64,000 nucleotides of DNA from contig NZ_AJKI01000053.1 of assembly GCF_000259075.1 (NCBI RefSeq), forward strand, positions 1 through 64,000, written 5' to 3'. The notes beneath the pieces were generated by a model, which ran no database searches, was not told where the DNA came from, and worked only from the letters and a program-made list of their open reading frames with translations. Positions 1 through 13,011 of the stretch are shown here, in pieces (the first letter of the stretch is position 1; every line of letters begins with the position of its first letter). Origin of the DNA: Marinilabilia salmonicolor JCM 21150 (lineage in GTDB: Bacteria > Bacteroidota > Bacteroidia > Bacteroidales > Marinilabiliaceae). The position numbers were made by a program, and so were the translations under genes.

Positions 1-112
1 GATTCAAACAGAGACGATTTTACGATAAAACAACCTTGTTTTTAGGCTTACCTGCCAAGGTCAGTCTCCATCAAGACAGGCAGTATGTTCAATACATTTG
101 TTTAGGACAAAC

Positions 113-2269
113 TTATTCTACATTCATTACACCGATTTCCCCAACTGAGATCCATGCTTCATTATAAGCACCTTCATGGCTGACGAGTTTGAAGAACCGT
201 GCTTTATAGGTTTTGTCGAATGTGACCTCCTGTCGTATGGGGTTATTGGCAATATTGCTGAATTCGGCATTGTCTTTAACTTTCGTCCATTTCTTGCCAT
301 TTTTGCTGATAAAGAAAGAGTAACGGGCAATGGTTCCGCTTTTGTTTTCTCCTGCTCTCGGGTTGTAGTAGAATCCGTTTATTTTTAGCTTTTCTCCCAT
401 ATCCACTGTAATGTGGTGAGGGTGACTGTCCACATTTTCCCCCCACGGGGTATGCCACATAGTGGCTTCGTTTCCATCAATGGCGTTGGTGGCGGGGTAA
501 CCCTCGTGTTGAGTGCTGTAATCTGTGACAGCCCATTTGGACTTGTTGATGAAAAATTCCCGGGTTACTACGCTGCTCTGCTCCTCGAAATTGTTGATGA
601 AGGCACGTGCTTTGACTGTACCTCCGCTTTTAAGGATGAACGGTCCTGTGTATTCCATGGAGGAAGCGGTTGGTTCTGATCCGTCCAGGGTGTAGCGAAT
701 TACCGGATGAGCCGTTTCTGTGGTGATAACCACTTCTCCTTTTTTGTTTCTCAGAATCACCGGATCGGATAAAATCTCCGGGGCCTGAAAAATCCCAAAG
801 TTAGAGATAATGGCTTTGTCGCGTGATTTGTGAATGGTTAGCCGAACTTTGTTGGTGGTGGTTTCCGGCACCCGCAGCAGTTTTTTGTAACCTATGGTGG
901 TGGAGGTTGCTATGGTTTTCCAACCATTGTTGATCCATGCTTCCACGCTGAACTCTTCCACCCGCTGTCCTTTGGTAATGTCTTCCTGCAGCAAAACAAC
1001 GTTAAAGGTTTTTGTCCCTTGTAACGAAGCCTCAGCAGAAGCAGGAATACGGGGTGTTTTCCAGGCGGCTCCGTAGAGGTTGTCGGCCGGGATGGCCTGT
1101 GTCTTTAGTTCAGGCGCAAAGGTGGCGCCCTTCATCAGGTTGTTTTCAAAAGTTTTGTCGATGTAGGTTTTTAATTTTTTTAGAACAGCTACATCGTTTT
1201 CATGAATCAGACCTCTTTTATCTGGGGGAACGTTCAGCAAAAGCACTGCATTCATCCCTACAGAATTGTAGTAGATGTCCACCATTTTTGCCAGTGATTT
1301 TACGCGACTGTCCTCCTCTTCGTGGTAAAACCAGCCGGGACGAATGGAAACATCTACTTCCGCAGGAAACCAAAAGAGATGGTCAGCTTTTTTAATCAGC
1401 TCCCGGCTTCCAAGATCTTTCGACTGTGCATTGAGGTCCAACTCTTCGTTGATGGCGTTCATTTCGGCTGTTCCACCCGGAGCAAGTGCGGTAACACTCC
1501 ACTCAGTCTCACGTCCGTAGCCGGTTTCGGTTCCCACCCAGCGCACATCTTCACCCATGATGGCTACCACAGCTTCGGGCTGAAGTTCTTCAATTTTTTC
1601 GTAGTAAGCGGACCAGTCATAAACTTGCTTTTTCCCGTTGGGGCCTTCTCCGTTGGCTCCGTCGAACCATACTTCGTCCACTTTGCCATACCAGGTGAGC
1701 AATTCGGTGAGTTGATCCAGGAAAAATTGACTGTATGCAGGGGAATCGCCGTAGCACTCGGCATTTCGGTCCCAGGGAGAGAGGTAAACACCGAATTTCA
1801 TGCCGAACTCATCGCAGGCATCTTTCAACTCTTTTACGATGTCTCCGTTGCCGTTCTTCCAGGGAGATGATGCCACCGAGTGGTCTGTGGTTTTGGTGGG
1901 CCAAAGACAGAAGCCATCGTGGTGTTTGGCGGTGAGAATAACCATTTTCATCCCTCCTTCTTTCAGAGACTTTACCCACTGTCTGGCATCCAGTTCTGAA
2001 GGATTAAATATTTCAGGTGATTCGCTTCCGTCGCCCCATTCACGTCCGGTAAATGTATTGATCCCAAAGTGAATAAAGGCGGTCATTTCCAGCTTTTGCC
2101 AGTTGAGCTGTTGTTGGGTAGGAACAACTCTGGCAGCTTTGTGAATTTTGCTTTGGAGCGTTTCTCCCTCCTCAAAGTCCACTCTTTTGATGTATTTTTC
2201 CTGTGCCGAAGCATTCAGAAATGCAAATCCGGCAATCATGGCTAAAATGAAATACTTTTTGAAAGTCAT
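113..2269 (-). CDS. GH29 alpha-L-fucosidase with C-terminal CBM32-type domain
   Basis: Retaining exo-alpha-L-fucosidase, 718 aa, probably exported: an N-terminal hydrophobic signal peptide ends near residue 23 (NASAQ). The GH29 barrel covers about residues 45-370, with the family motif AKHHDGF (114-120) and the expected nucleophile D203 in VWFDGANGEG. About residues 510-570 resemble the small chitobiase/hexosaminidase C-terminal sandwich (IRYTLDGSEPTASS). Residues 575-718 look like an F5/8 type C (CBM32) galactose/GlcNAc-binding domain (AIDGNEATMWHTPW). The catalytic region resembles the GH29-B type that prefers alpha-1,3/1,4 fucose on branched antennae; that subfamily call is inference. The stop-to-start gap to the sulfatase upstream is 27 bp, so the two are probably co-transcribed as the last genes of the GH2-sulfatase-GH29 block. 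Confidence 0.93.
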   Translation of the reverse strand: MTFKKYFILAMIAGFAFLNASAQEKYIKRVDFEEGETLQSKIHKAARVVPTQQQLNWQKLEMTAFIHFGINTFTGREWGDGSESPEIFNPSELDARQWVKSLKEGGMKMVILTAKHHDGFCLWPTKTTDHSVASSPWKNGNGDIVKELKDACDEFGMKFGVYLSPWDRNAECYGDSPAYSQFFLDQLTELLTWYGKVDEVWFDGANGEGPNGKKQVYDWSAYYEKIEELQPEAVVAIMGEDVRWVGTETGYGRETEWSVTALAPGGTAEMNAINEELDLNAQSKDLGSRELIKKADHLFWFPAEVDVSIRPGWFYHEEEDSRVKSLAKMVDIYYNSVGMNAVLLLNVPPDKRGLIHENDVAVLKKLKTYIDKTFENNLMKGATFAPELKTQAIPADNLYGAAWKTPRIPASAEASLQGTKTFNVVLLQEDITKGQRVEEFSVEAWINNGWKTIATSTTIGYKKLLRVPETTTNKVRLTIHKSRDKAIISNFGIFQAPEILSDPVILRNKKGEVVITTETAHPVIRYTLDGSEPTASSMEYTGPFILKSGGTVKARAFINNFEEQSSVVTREFFINKSKWAVTDYSTQHEGYPATNAIDGNEATMWHTPWGENVDSHPHHITVDMGEKLKINGFYYNPRAGENKSGTIARYSFFISKNGKKWTKVKDNAEFSNIANNPIRQEVTFDKTYKARFFKLVSHEGAYNEAWISVGEIGVMNVE

Positions 2270-2296
2270 GTGGCAAATTTTTGTGTAGTGATAGAT

Positions 2297-3874
2297 CTAT
2301 TGAGCTGTGACTGATTGTAATACTTCGTCGGGCCAGGGCACCGGTTTTCCTGAGACCTTGAATGATGGTCTTTGTGCCTCCACCCTTCGCAGGTAACTGC
2401 CCAGGTCAGCTGACAGTTCTGCTGTTTTTTCGGGATACCCGGCACTCAAGTCGTATTTTTCTCCGATATCTTCCCGAAGGTTGAAAAGTTCCTTTTTTTG
2501 ATCTTTATACCAGTAAACCAGCTTCCAGTCGCCTTTTCGGATGGAGCTGGTTGTTCCGATTCCCGGACCTTCTCCGCCCCACTTGTTTGGGTAATGCCAG
2601 AAAAGAGGTCTGTCAAAGTCTTTGGACTTTTGATTTTTAAGTAATCGAATAAAACTTTTTCCGTCCACTGTTTGGACAGTTTCAGGATTGTGAATTCCTG
2701 CCATTTCAAGAATGGTTGGGAAGAAATCCTCAATGATCACAGGAGTTTCGCAAAAAGATGCGGGCTTGGTAACTCCCGGCCATTTCGCGAGCATCGGTAC
2801 TCTGATGCCTCCTTCATAGGCAGCCCCTTTTCCACTGGCAAGAGGGCGATTGTGCGTGTGAGCTTCTCCTCCCCGGGCATGGGCACTTAGGCCACCATTA
2901 TCAGACATAAAAAGGATGATAGTGTTTTCGGTAAGGTTGTTTTTATCCAGAAAAGTCATCAGATCCCCTAAGCTTTTGTCCATTCCTTCTATCATTGAGG
3001 CGTAAGCAGCTTCTGTTTCATCAAGTCCTTTGTCCAGGTATTTTTGAATAAATCTTTTGTCTTTTTCAATGGGAACATGAACGGCATAATGCGCCATATA
3101 AAGGTAAAAAGGTTGTCTCTGACTAACGGGTTTCTGCAGAGCTTTAATGGCTTCTATTGTAAGAGCCTCGGTGAGGTAGGTGTCTGTACCGTGGTATTTT
3201 TCCAGTCCCGGAACATCCCACTGCGTGCCCCCGTTTCTCCATTGGGCACTGTAGTTTTTTTCGCCCAGGAAACTTCCCGGTCCACCGGCGGCATGGCCTG
3301 CAATGTTTACATCGAATCCAAGGTTGATCGGGTTTTCGGCCGGTGTGCCGATGGCTCCCCAGTGAGCTTTACCGCTGTGTACGGTATAATAACCGTGGTC
3401 TTGAAGGATTTTCGGAAGAGGTGTGATGTGAACTGAGTTTTCGATGGAATCGGTGGGTTGCGGCCCGTTTACATTCCATTGGGGTAAATTCAATGACGGA
3501 TGCGGTCTGTCGTTGGAAGCATTACGCTTCAGTGTCCAATTGGTAACACGATGTCTGGCTGCGTTCATGCCGGAAATAAGGCTGACACGTGTGGGCGAAC
3601 ACACTGCGCAGGCATAGGCCTGGGTAAATTTAACCCCCTCTTCGGCCAGTTTTTCCATGTTCGGTGTATGGTAGCGCTTGTTGAATTTTGTAGAATCTTT
3701 CCAGAAAGGGACAGAGGTGTCCTGCCAGCCCATATCATCTACCATGAACATAATGATGTTGGGAGATTGTTGGTCCCGGTCGTTTTGTTGGCAGCCGGAA
3801 AGTAAGGCTCCGGTAATGAATGACATACCGAGTAAACCTTGACCGGTTTTTTTGAGTGCAGTGAGTTTTTTCAT
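2297..3874 (-). CDS. S1-family sulfatase lipoprotein
   Basis: Formylglycine-dependent sulfatase of 525 aa. The N-terminus is a lipoprotein signal with lipobox LLSGC (Cys28). The metal-binding pair D46-D47 lies in MFMVDDMGW, and the maturation motif CSPTR (Cys92, converted to formylglycine by an anaerobic or FGE-type enzyme not in this window) is intact, followed by VSLISG. The C-terminal half carries LFWHYPNKWGGEGPG and WKLVYWY, as in arylsulfatase A-like Bacteroidota enzymes. Sulfate regiospecificity cannot be told from sequence; in this neighbourhood (beta-galactosidase, fucosidase, hexosaminidases) sulfated Gal or GlcNAc of N- or O-glycans is the likely target. It lies between GH2 (upstream, 248 bp with repeats and a hairpin) and GH29 (27 bp). 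Confidence 0.93.
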   Translation of the reverse strand: MKKLTALKKTGQGLLGMSFITGALLSGCQQNDRDQQSPNIIMFMVDDMGWQDTSVPFWKDSTKFNKRYHTPNMEKLAEEGVKFTQAYACAVCSPTRVSLISGMNAARHRVTNWTLKRNASNDRPHPSLNLPQWNVNGPQPTDSIENSVHITPLPKILQDHGYYTVHSGKAHWGAIGTPAENPINLGFDVNIAGHAAGGPGSFLGEKNYSAQWRNGGTQWDVPGLEKYHGTDTYLTEALTIEAIKALQKPVSQRQPFYLYMAHYAVHVPIEKDKRFIQKYLDKGLDETEAAYASMIEGMDKSLGDLMTFLDKNNLTENTIILFMSDNGGLSAHARGGEAHTHNRPLASGKGAAYEGGIRVPMLAKWPGVTKPASFCETPVIIEDFFPTILEMAGIHNPETVQTVDGKSFIRLLKNQKSKDFDRPLFWHYPNKWGGEGPGIGTTSSIRKGDWKLVYWYKDQKKELFNLREDIGEKYDLSAGYPEKTAELSADLGSYLRRVEAQRPSFKVSGKPVPWPDEVLQSVTAQ

Positions 3875-3891
3875 GACTGGGGGTGTTAAAA

Positions 3892-3918
3892 GGAGTACCG
3901 GTATTTCTCCGGTACTCC
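3892..3918 (-). terminator. Hairpin with T-run between GH2 and sulfatase
   Basis: GGAGTACCGG (3892-3901) and CCGGTACTCC (3909-3918) form a perfect 10-bp stem with a 7-nt loop. Read on the minus strand the stem is followed directly by TTTTAA, as in an intrinsic terminator. It sits 17 nt before the sulfatase start codon, so it could end GH2 transcription or act as a 5'-leader attenuator of sulfatase/GH29. Confidence 0.55.
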
Positions 3919-3940
3919 CTGCCTTTCATCAGTAAATAAT

Positions 3941-4036
3941 TTATCTAAGTTATTGGTCTGATGGAACTCGCATGGTTGATTGTTTACATTCTCTTTTGAG
4001 GCAATCATTGCCATGCTCGTTTCATTCGTATAAAAT
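3941..4036. repeat. Hairpin repeat family, copy 1
   Basis: About 95-bp member of a dispersed palindromic repeat. The left arm TTGGTCTGATGGAACTCGCA and the right arm CCATGCTCGTTTCATTCGTA match copies at 29321 and 43403. The inner part is diverged but still self-complementary (GCATGG with CCATGC, TGATTG with CAATCA), which suggests the fold is retained. Confidence 0.75.
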
Positions 4037-4042
4037 CAGGCT

Positions 4043-4122
4043 AAATTGCTGGTCTAATGAAATATGCATGTAAGGAATTTGTGAATTATCTTTTGTGACA
4101 TCCCTTGCCATGCTCGTTTCAC
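4043..4122. repeat. Hairpin repeat family, copy 2 (degenerate)
   Basis: Shares TGGTCTAATGAAAT.TGCATG on the left and CCATGCTCGTTTCA on the right with copy 1, in direct tandem with it. Its right end abuts the stop codon of the GH2 gene (4123), so it lies in the 3' untranslated part of that transcript and may act as an mRNA-stabilising or terminating fold. Confidence 0.6.
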
Positions 4123-7798
<3,676 letters not shown>

Positions 7799-9655
7799 AT
7801 GAAAACTAAAAAAGTAATATTGATTCTTTGTTTTGCTTATTTCATGATCGGCTGCGGGCAGGAGAAAGAAAATGAGTTGTCGTTCCGGCAGTTTATGCAA
7901 AGTAAGACTGAAAATTCTTCTCCGGCAGCGGCAAAGATGATAGAATCTCTCCGGGAAAGAGGCAATGGGGAGGAGGTAACCATCACCTTTCCCAAAGGGA
8001 GGTATGATTTTTATGAAGACAGTTCTTTTGTGCGGGAATACTACATTTCCAATCATGATCAGGTGAATCCCAAACGGGTTGCCTTTGTACTGGAGAACTT
8101 AAAAAATGTTACCATTAATGGTCAGGGGTCTGAATTTGTTTTTCACGGTCGGATGATCCCATTTGCACTATCGGGATGTGAGAATGTTACCTTGAAGAAC
8201 TTTTCTGTTGATTTTAAAGTCCCTGCTTTACGACAACTTGAAATTTTGGAGGCAGATAAAGAGAGTGATGTGATTGAGGCCACGATTTGTCCGGGAGGGA
8301 ATTACAGGATTGAAGAAGAAAAGCTGGTAGTTCTCGGGGAAGGTTATGAGTATCGGCCTTTTGTTTCCATGGCTTTCAGGGAAGATAAACGACTTTCCTA
8401 CAGGCGCGGTGATGTGAGCTTTAATCCGGAGTCGGTAACAGAAATTGCTCAGGATACCTTCAGAATAGAGGGATGGGATCAGGTAAATGTTACTTCTCCG
8501 GGAGAAAGATATGCCTTGCGCACCTATTATCGACCAACCCCCGGAATTTTCATCAATGAAAGTAAAAACAGTGTGCTGGAGAATGTGACGGTTCATTATG
8601 CTGAAGGGATGGGTTTGCTGGCACAAATGAGCGAAGACATTACACTGGACGGGTTTAATGTTTGTCTGAAGGGAGAAGAGGACCCACGCTATTTCACAAC
8701 CCAGGCAGATGCCACGCATTTTTCGGCATGTAAAGGGACCATTATTTCTAAAAACGGTCTTTACGAAGGGATGGCGGATGATGCCATCAATGTGCATGGA
8801 ACTTACCTGAAAGTTTTTGAGCGACCTGCTGACAACATTCTGCATGCCCGTTATATGCATCCTCAGGCATGGGGTTTTAAATGGGGAGAACCGGGAGACC
8901 GTGTTCAGTTTGTGGAATCAGAAAAGATGGAGCTGGTTGGTAACCAAGTGAATACCATTAAGGAGATTCGTGCTCTTGACCGCCCAACTTATTTTGGGGC
9001 CAAAGAGTTTGAAATTGTTTTTAATGATCCTTTGCCTAAAGAGATTTCCGGAGAGGGCGCATATGGCATTGAGAATCTGACCTGGACTCCGGAAGTCATG
9101 TTTTCGGGCAATACCATTCGCAATAACCGGGCACGGGGAACCTTATTCAGCACACCCAAAAAGGTAATTTGTGAAAACAACCTGTTTGATCACACCCATG
9201 GGACCGCAATATTGCTTTGCGGCGATTGCAATGGCTGGTACGAGACCGGATCCTGCAGAGAAGTGATTATACGGAATAACAAATTTGTGAATGCACTGTC
9301 AGCCAACTATCAGTTTACCAATGCGGTGATCTCTATTTATCCTGAAATTCTAAATTTAGTGGAACAGGAGGAGTTTTTTCATTCCGGTATCGTGATAGAG
9401 AACAACACCTTCGAGATGTTTGACCGGCCATTGCTGTATGCCAAGTCAACTGATGGACTGCAATTCAGAAATAATACCATTACCTACAACAATGATTTTG
9501 ATCCCTTTCACTGGAATGAGCACATCTTCTTTTTTGAGAAAGTGGATAATGTGCTGATTGAAGATAATGAGTTTGAAAAGGGATTGAATATGGAAGATGA
9601 TGTGAGGGTGGAGTTGTCGGGAGATGGTGCAGTGAAGGTTGTTGATAATAATTAA
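7799..9655 (+). CDS. GH110 alpha-1,3-galactosidase (lipoprotein)
   Basis: 618 aa right-handed parallel beta-helix enzyme. The N-terminus is a lipoprotein signal with Cys19 (FMIGCGQ). The body shows helix rungs with repeated NVT, NNTF and NNTI turns, and the motifs QADATHFSAC and GMADDAINVHGTYL (Asp-rich) that characterise GH110, the inverting exo-alpha-1,3-galactosidases acting on blood group B and linear Gal-alpha-1,3-Gal caps. Length agrees with the family (about 600 aa). Here it would remove alpha-Gal caps so that the divergent GH2 enzyme can reach the beta-linked Gal. It stands alone on the plus strand, with a decayed sialidase-like gene 65 bp downstream. Family assignment is confident; linkage preference is inferred. 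Confidence 0.9.
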   Translation: MKTKKVILILCFAYFMIGCGQEKENELSFRQFMQSKTENSSPAAAKMIESLRERGNGEEVTITFPKGRYDFYEDSSFVREYYISNHDQVNPKRVAFVLENLKNVTINGQGSEFVFHGRMIPFALSGCENVTLKNFSVDFKVPALRQLEILEADKESDVIEATICPGGNYRIEEEKLVVLGEGYEYRPFVSMAFREDKRLSYRRGDVSFNPESVTEIAQDTFRIEGWDQVNVTSPGERYALRTYYRPTPGIFINESKNSVLENVTVHYAEGMGLLAQMSEDITLDGFNVCLKGEEDPRYFTTQADATHFSACKGTIISKNGLYEGMADDAINVHGTYLKVFERPADNILHARYMHPQAWGFKWGEPGDRVQFVESEKMELVGNQVNTIKEIRALDRPTYFGAKEFEIVFNDPLPKEISGEGAYGIENLTWTPEVMFSGNTIRNNRARGTLFSTPKKVICENNLFDHTHGTAILLCGDCNGWYETGSCREVIIRNNKFVNALSANYQFTNAVISIYPEILNLVEQEEFFHSGIVIENNTFEMFDRPLLYAKSTDGLQFRNNTITYNNDFDPFHWNEHIFFFEKVDNVLIEDNEFEKGLNMEDDVRVELSGDGAVKVVDNN

Positions 9656-9720
9656 TTGAATAGTCTGAATCTGATCTGATTTGAAAATCTGCTTAGAATG
9701 AGGGAAAAAAGTTAAATAGG

Positions 9721-10958
9721 TTGCAGTGCATAGATAAAAAGAGTTTTGTGACTCTTATATTTATAATATTGTTAACAGTGGGCTGTCGTGAAGCAATTCA
9801 AAAGATTTATGCACCCAGAGTGGTCGGAACTCCTCCAGCCAATGCCTACGTCGGTCTGGCCCGGACTGCGCAGGATAATCACTATGAGAGCTTCTCAAAG
9901 GATGGTGGAAAACCTGGAGCGAAATGAAACCATCCAGGTTTTACGGGACTATCACTATGCCTCCCATTGGCAGATTAAAGGACGGCAGGTTGTTGTTTCT
10001 AAGGAACAATACCACTCCATTGCCAGAGAAAGAAGGTGCAGATGGAGTTTGGGAAGATGTATTTACAAACAGGGATGTTTTACATGTCGCTATTTCTGAT
10101 GACGACGGGAGAACCTGGAAAGGATTCAGGGAGCTGTATCTTAATCCTAACCGCAATGATACTGCTTATGCTGAATCTAATCAGGATTTGAGTCTTGATA
10201 TGAGTGTTCATCAGACACAATTTGTGGAGCTGAAGGATGGAAATATTCTGGTTTCTCTGGGACAGCATGTTTTGCACCGGAAGTTGTTGGTTTTCTATCC
10301 TGACTGGTTATTGGAAACCTCCAGAGAAGAAGACTTTTCTAACGGACTTACGAATTGGAGTACTTTTCTTTATCAAAACGGAGTTGTGGGACACTGTGCG
10401 TATAACAGGAGTGAGGGTTCCGAACTGATCATCAACCCGGCTGATACTACCCGACAGATACTGAGAATCAGGAAGCCGATGAATGAAAATCTGGAAACGC
10501 CTCATCAGGGTGCTGTATGGAATTTCCCTGCTCAACAGAAAGGACATCTTGAAACAAGAGTGTTTGTGCCTTCAGATAGCGGAGGTGGACCCCTAAGCCT
10601 CATGGACAGGTGGTTTAATGCCGGAGATACCGCGGCTTTTAAATATGCAATGTTTCATCTTGATTTAAAGACACTGGCTCCTGATCGATGGCATGATTTG
10701 CGATTTGAATGGGATTTGTCAGGAAGATCTGATTATTGTTCGGTAGTTAATGCTGGAGGAGAAACGATCGCCCGACTTCTGTTAAACCGAGCTTCCCTGA
10801 ATGGGATAAGTTATGTCCACTTTATTTCTGACTCTCAAGAACCGGATGATAAAGGTTTTTATATTGAGGAAATATCTGCCCGGGCTGATCAGTGTTTTCC
10901 CGGAAAAAGACTGTGCCGGCATATTTGCAGATTTCTCTGGTTGCCGGCACAGTTTTAA
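9721..10958 (+). pseudogene. Sialidase-like BNR protein, frameshifted
   Basis: The 5' part (9721-9927, frame 1) encodes a lipoprotein-like signal (IILLTVGC) and then GTPPANAYVGLART ... HYESFSKDGGK. The 3' part (9924-10958, frame 3) continues the same protein with MKPSRFYGTITMPPIGRLKDGRLLF, a BNR Asp-box (SDDDGRTWKG) and a LamG-like segment (about 10340-10890). Adding one A to the AAAA run at 9909-9912 restores DGGKTWSEMKPSRF, a normal Asp-box, so the lesion is a single-base deletion. No in-frame ATG starts the 5' part; only TTG (9721) or GTG (9748) do, suggesting the start is also damaged. The joined product (about 412 aa) resembles exo-sialidase-annotated proteins of unproven activity. A sequencing error in the A-run cannot be excluded. 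Confidence 0.75.
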
Positions 10959-11203
10959 ATAAGAAAAAGAAAAACTGGTCACTTCATTAAAGCGGTAATT
11001 GACATCTCTTTTGTCTTTTTGGTTGCTTTATGAGTTTACTCTGGAAAATCTAATTTGCCAGCTTGGTCGTTAAACCGACTTTTTGAATCTTCACTGTCAG
11101 GTGATAACTCAGGGACTAAACATCCGGTCCTCCTCAATTCGAGGATATCTCTAATTCGCGGGGCTCACTCATATTATAGATGCTCGACAATGATTTCATT
11201 TAG

Positions 11204-12941
11204 TTACTTTTTTGCGTTTTTCACCAGAGTGGCCGCAGCTTCCGGAGTAGTTATTTTTTGATGACTGAATGCGGAAAGTACCCTGTTCAGTTTTTCTAAG
11301 CCCTCCTGATCATCCTTTTCTTTTAGCTTTTCGCGAATGATTCTTATTTTTTCAAAATCCTGGATGCCATCTCTTAGTTTTTCAAAGCGAATAGAACTGA
11401 GCGGGCCCGGATATATCTGATAAGTATCTCCGGCGGGCCAGGTGATGAACCGTGAATCCATTAATGGATCCTTTACCCATGAGTTGTATGCCCAGCGGAG
11501 AAATCCATCGAATCCTTTTGCTGCCGCTTACCATCCAATTAAAGTCTGCTCTGCCGGAGGTGAGAAAGTGAAGTTGTTGGGATGTTCCGGTGCTGCACAA
11601 CTGGTGTAAAAGGTGGTGATAAGCTCCTTTTCTTTTCTGTCAGTAATGATCTGGGTATTGAGCTCCGGATTATGAAATACACAGAGATCTTTCAGGTCAT
11701 CGGCAATTTCCTCATGATAATTCCCGGGCAGTGCCATGTTAAATTCCGGAGTAACCTCGTGAATAAAGTCAATGGTATTTTTCATTTCATTCACATGTCT
11801 TTCATCCATGGCAATGTTGGTGATGGAAAGCCACCCTTTCTCTTTCAGATGTTCTCTAAAGCTAAGCAGAAATGGTTTCCATAGCGATTTAAACTCCTCC
11901 GATCCTGGCTTTACCGTTTTGGTAACATAACCGGCGGAGTCTGTATTAAAATAACGTACTCTGTTTCCCCAGGGAACCATTGAGTAGCAGTTGATTTGGT
12001 CAGGAATACCTGCGTCTGTAGGCAGCCCGACCCACTTGTCAAAGACTTCGTAGTCGAATGACCACTGGTTCTCACCCCTGATGCGTCTATTGTATCATGG
12101 ACTCAAAATGGTCATAAGTCTGACCTCCCCATGGACGATGCAAAATGCTAGTGGTGATGCTTTTTTGTCCTGCATTTGCCAGCATTTACAGGTATGGTAG
12201 ACATGCCTGTAAATGTTCGTCACTCCATAATTCAGTGTTGTGCAGGCGGGCAATGGAATACGGATTTTGCCAGAGATCCAGGTGGAAGGCCCATCCAGAC
12301 GGTGCGGGGAGTGTAAAGTCCTGTACCTCAAGGTTGAGGTTGAGGGTCTGCGCATCTCCTGCTTCAGGTTTTTTAATGATGTCTCCCTGGTAGCTTCCTG
12401 GCGTAACATTGGCAGGTAGATCAATGGTGATCCAAACGGGGCGGGTAGTTTTCCCTATTAAATTAAAAGGCTGGTTTTTTTTCAGAATATCAGCCACCAG
12501 ATAAGCCGGTATGGTGTCTTTATCGCGATAGCCGCATCCGGTAAGGAATTCATCTGAGAGGACATATCTGACCGGATGGACATTGATATTATTTGCTGAA
12601 ATACTGTTCCCATTAGGTTCTTTCAGGGTGCTTGCAGTTACTCTGATGTCATCGATGTCGGCAGAACTCCAAATCAGGAGTTGAAGATTTACCCGTTCAC
12701 CCTTCCATGCAGTAATTGTTTGTTGGGAGGATATAGTAATGTCAGGCGGGATTTGTTTTTCGAATTTAATGTCTGTTGAAGAAAAAGAAGCGTATAGTTT
12801 TGGTTTTGTATCTTTCCAATCAGCAGCTACCGTTTGAATAGGATTCTCAGGTTTCCGAAAAGCAGGGCTTTTATCTGAAATGGCACACGATACAGCGAAA
12901 GGAATAACAGCAATAAGAATTTTAATTCTGTTCATAATCAA
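11204..12941 (-). pseudogene. GH123-like (DUF4091) glycosidase, multiply disrupted
   Basis: Three reading pieces on the minus strand form one protein. Piece 1 (12941-12186) has a lipobox (FAVSC), an N-terminal sandwich domain and the start of the barrel (FHLDLWQNPYSIARLHN); it ends in a TAA at 12186-12188 where the frame then continues with MLANAGQKSITTSILHRPWGGQTYDHFESMIQ. A probable 2-nt loss near 12086 follows (CAATAGACGC, where CAATGGAGACGC would restore MIQWRRIRGENQWSFDYEVFDKW). Piece 2 runs through YSMVPWGNRVRYF and MDERHV, which contains the Asp-Glu pair expected for substrate-assisted GH123 catalysis, to a second TAA at 11528-11530. Piece 3 (to 11204) is AAAKGFDGFLRWAYNSW ... WPAGDTYQIYPG. 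Intact relatives are beta-N-acetylgalactosaminidases or uncharacterised DUF4091 proteins. Three independent lesions make sequencing error unlikely. Confidence 0.88.
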
Positions 12942-12965
12942 TGAATAAAAATTGTTTTGTATCAG

Positions 12966-12999
12966 AAGGGGCCTGCCTTATTTTAATAGACGGCCCCTT
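12966..12999 (-). terminator. Hairpin after the sialic acid operon
   Basis: AAGGGGCC (12966-12973) pairs with GGCCCCTT (12992-12999) across an 18-nt loop, starting 12 nt past the stop codon of the 2-epimerase gene in the direction of transcription. It separates the live operon from the GH123-like pseudogene. There is no long T-run, so termination strength is uncertain. Confidence 0.5.
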
Positions 13000-13011
13000 T
13001 GGTAAGGATTT

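Noticed and set aside
1-112. Possible gene end or promoter at the window start
   Set aside because: Only 112 bp are available downstream of the first GH29 gene, with no readable frame or hairpin strong enough to name.
1320-1870. Long plus-strand frames antisense to GH29, GH2, SusC and other genes
   Set aside because: They lie wholly opposite well-supported enzymes with intact motifs and show no recognisable domains.
9909-9930. Programmed ribosomal frameshift in the sialidase-like gene
   Set aside because: The A-run is only four long, no stimulatory stem was seen, the start codon is also doubtful and the adjacent gene is clearly a pseudogene; simple decay or sequencing error is more likely.
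12095-12424. 109-codon minus-strand frame overlapping the GH123-like gene
   Set aside because: It is an off-frame shadow; the reconstructed DUF4091 reading uses the other frames and explains all of the sequence.
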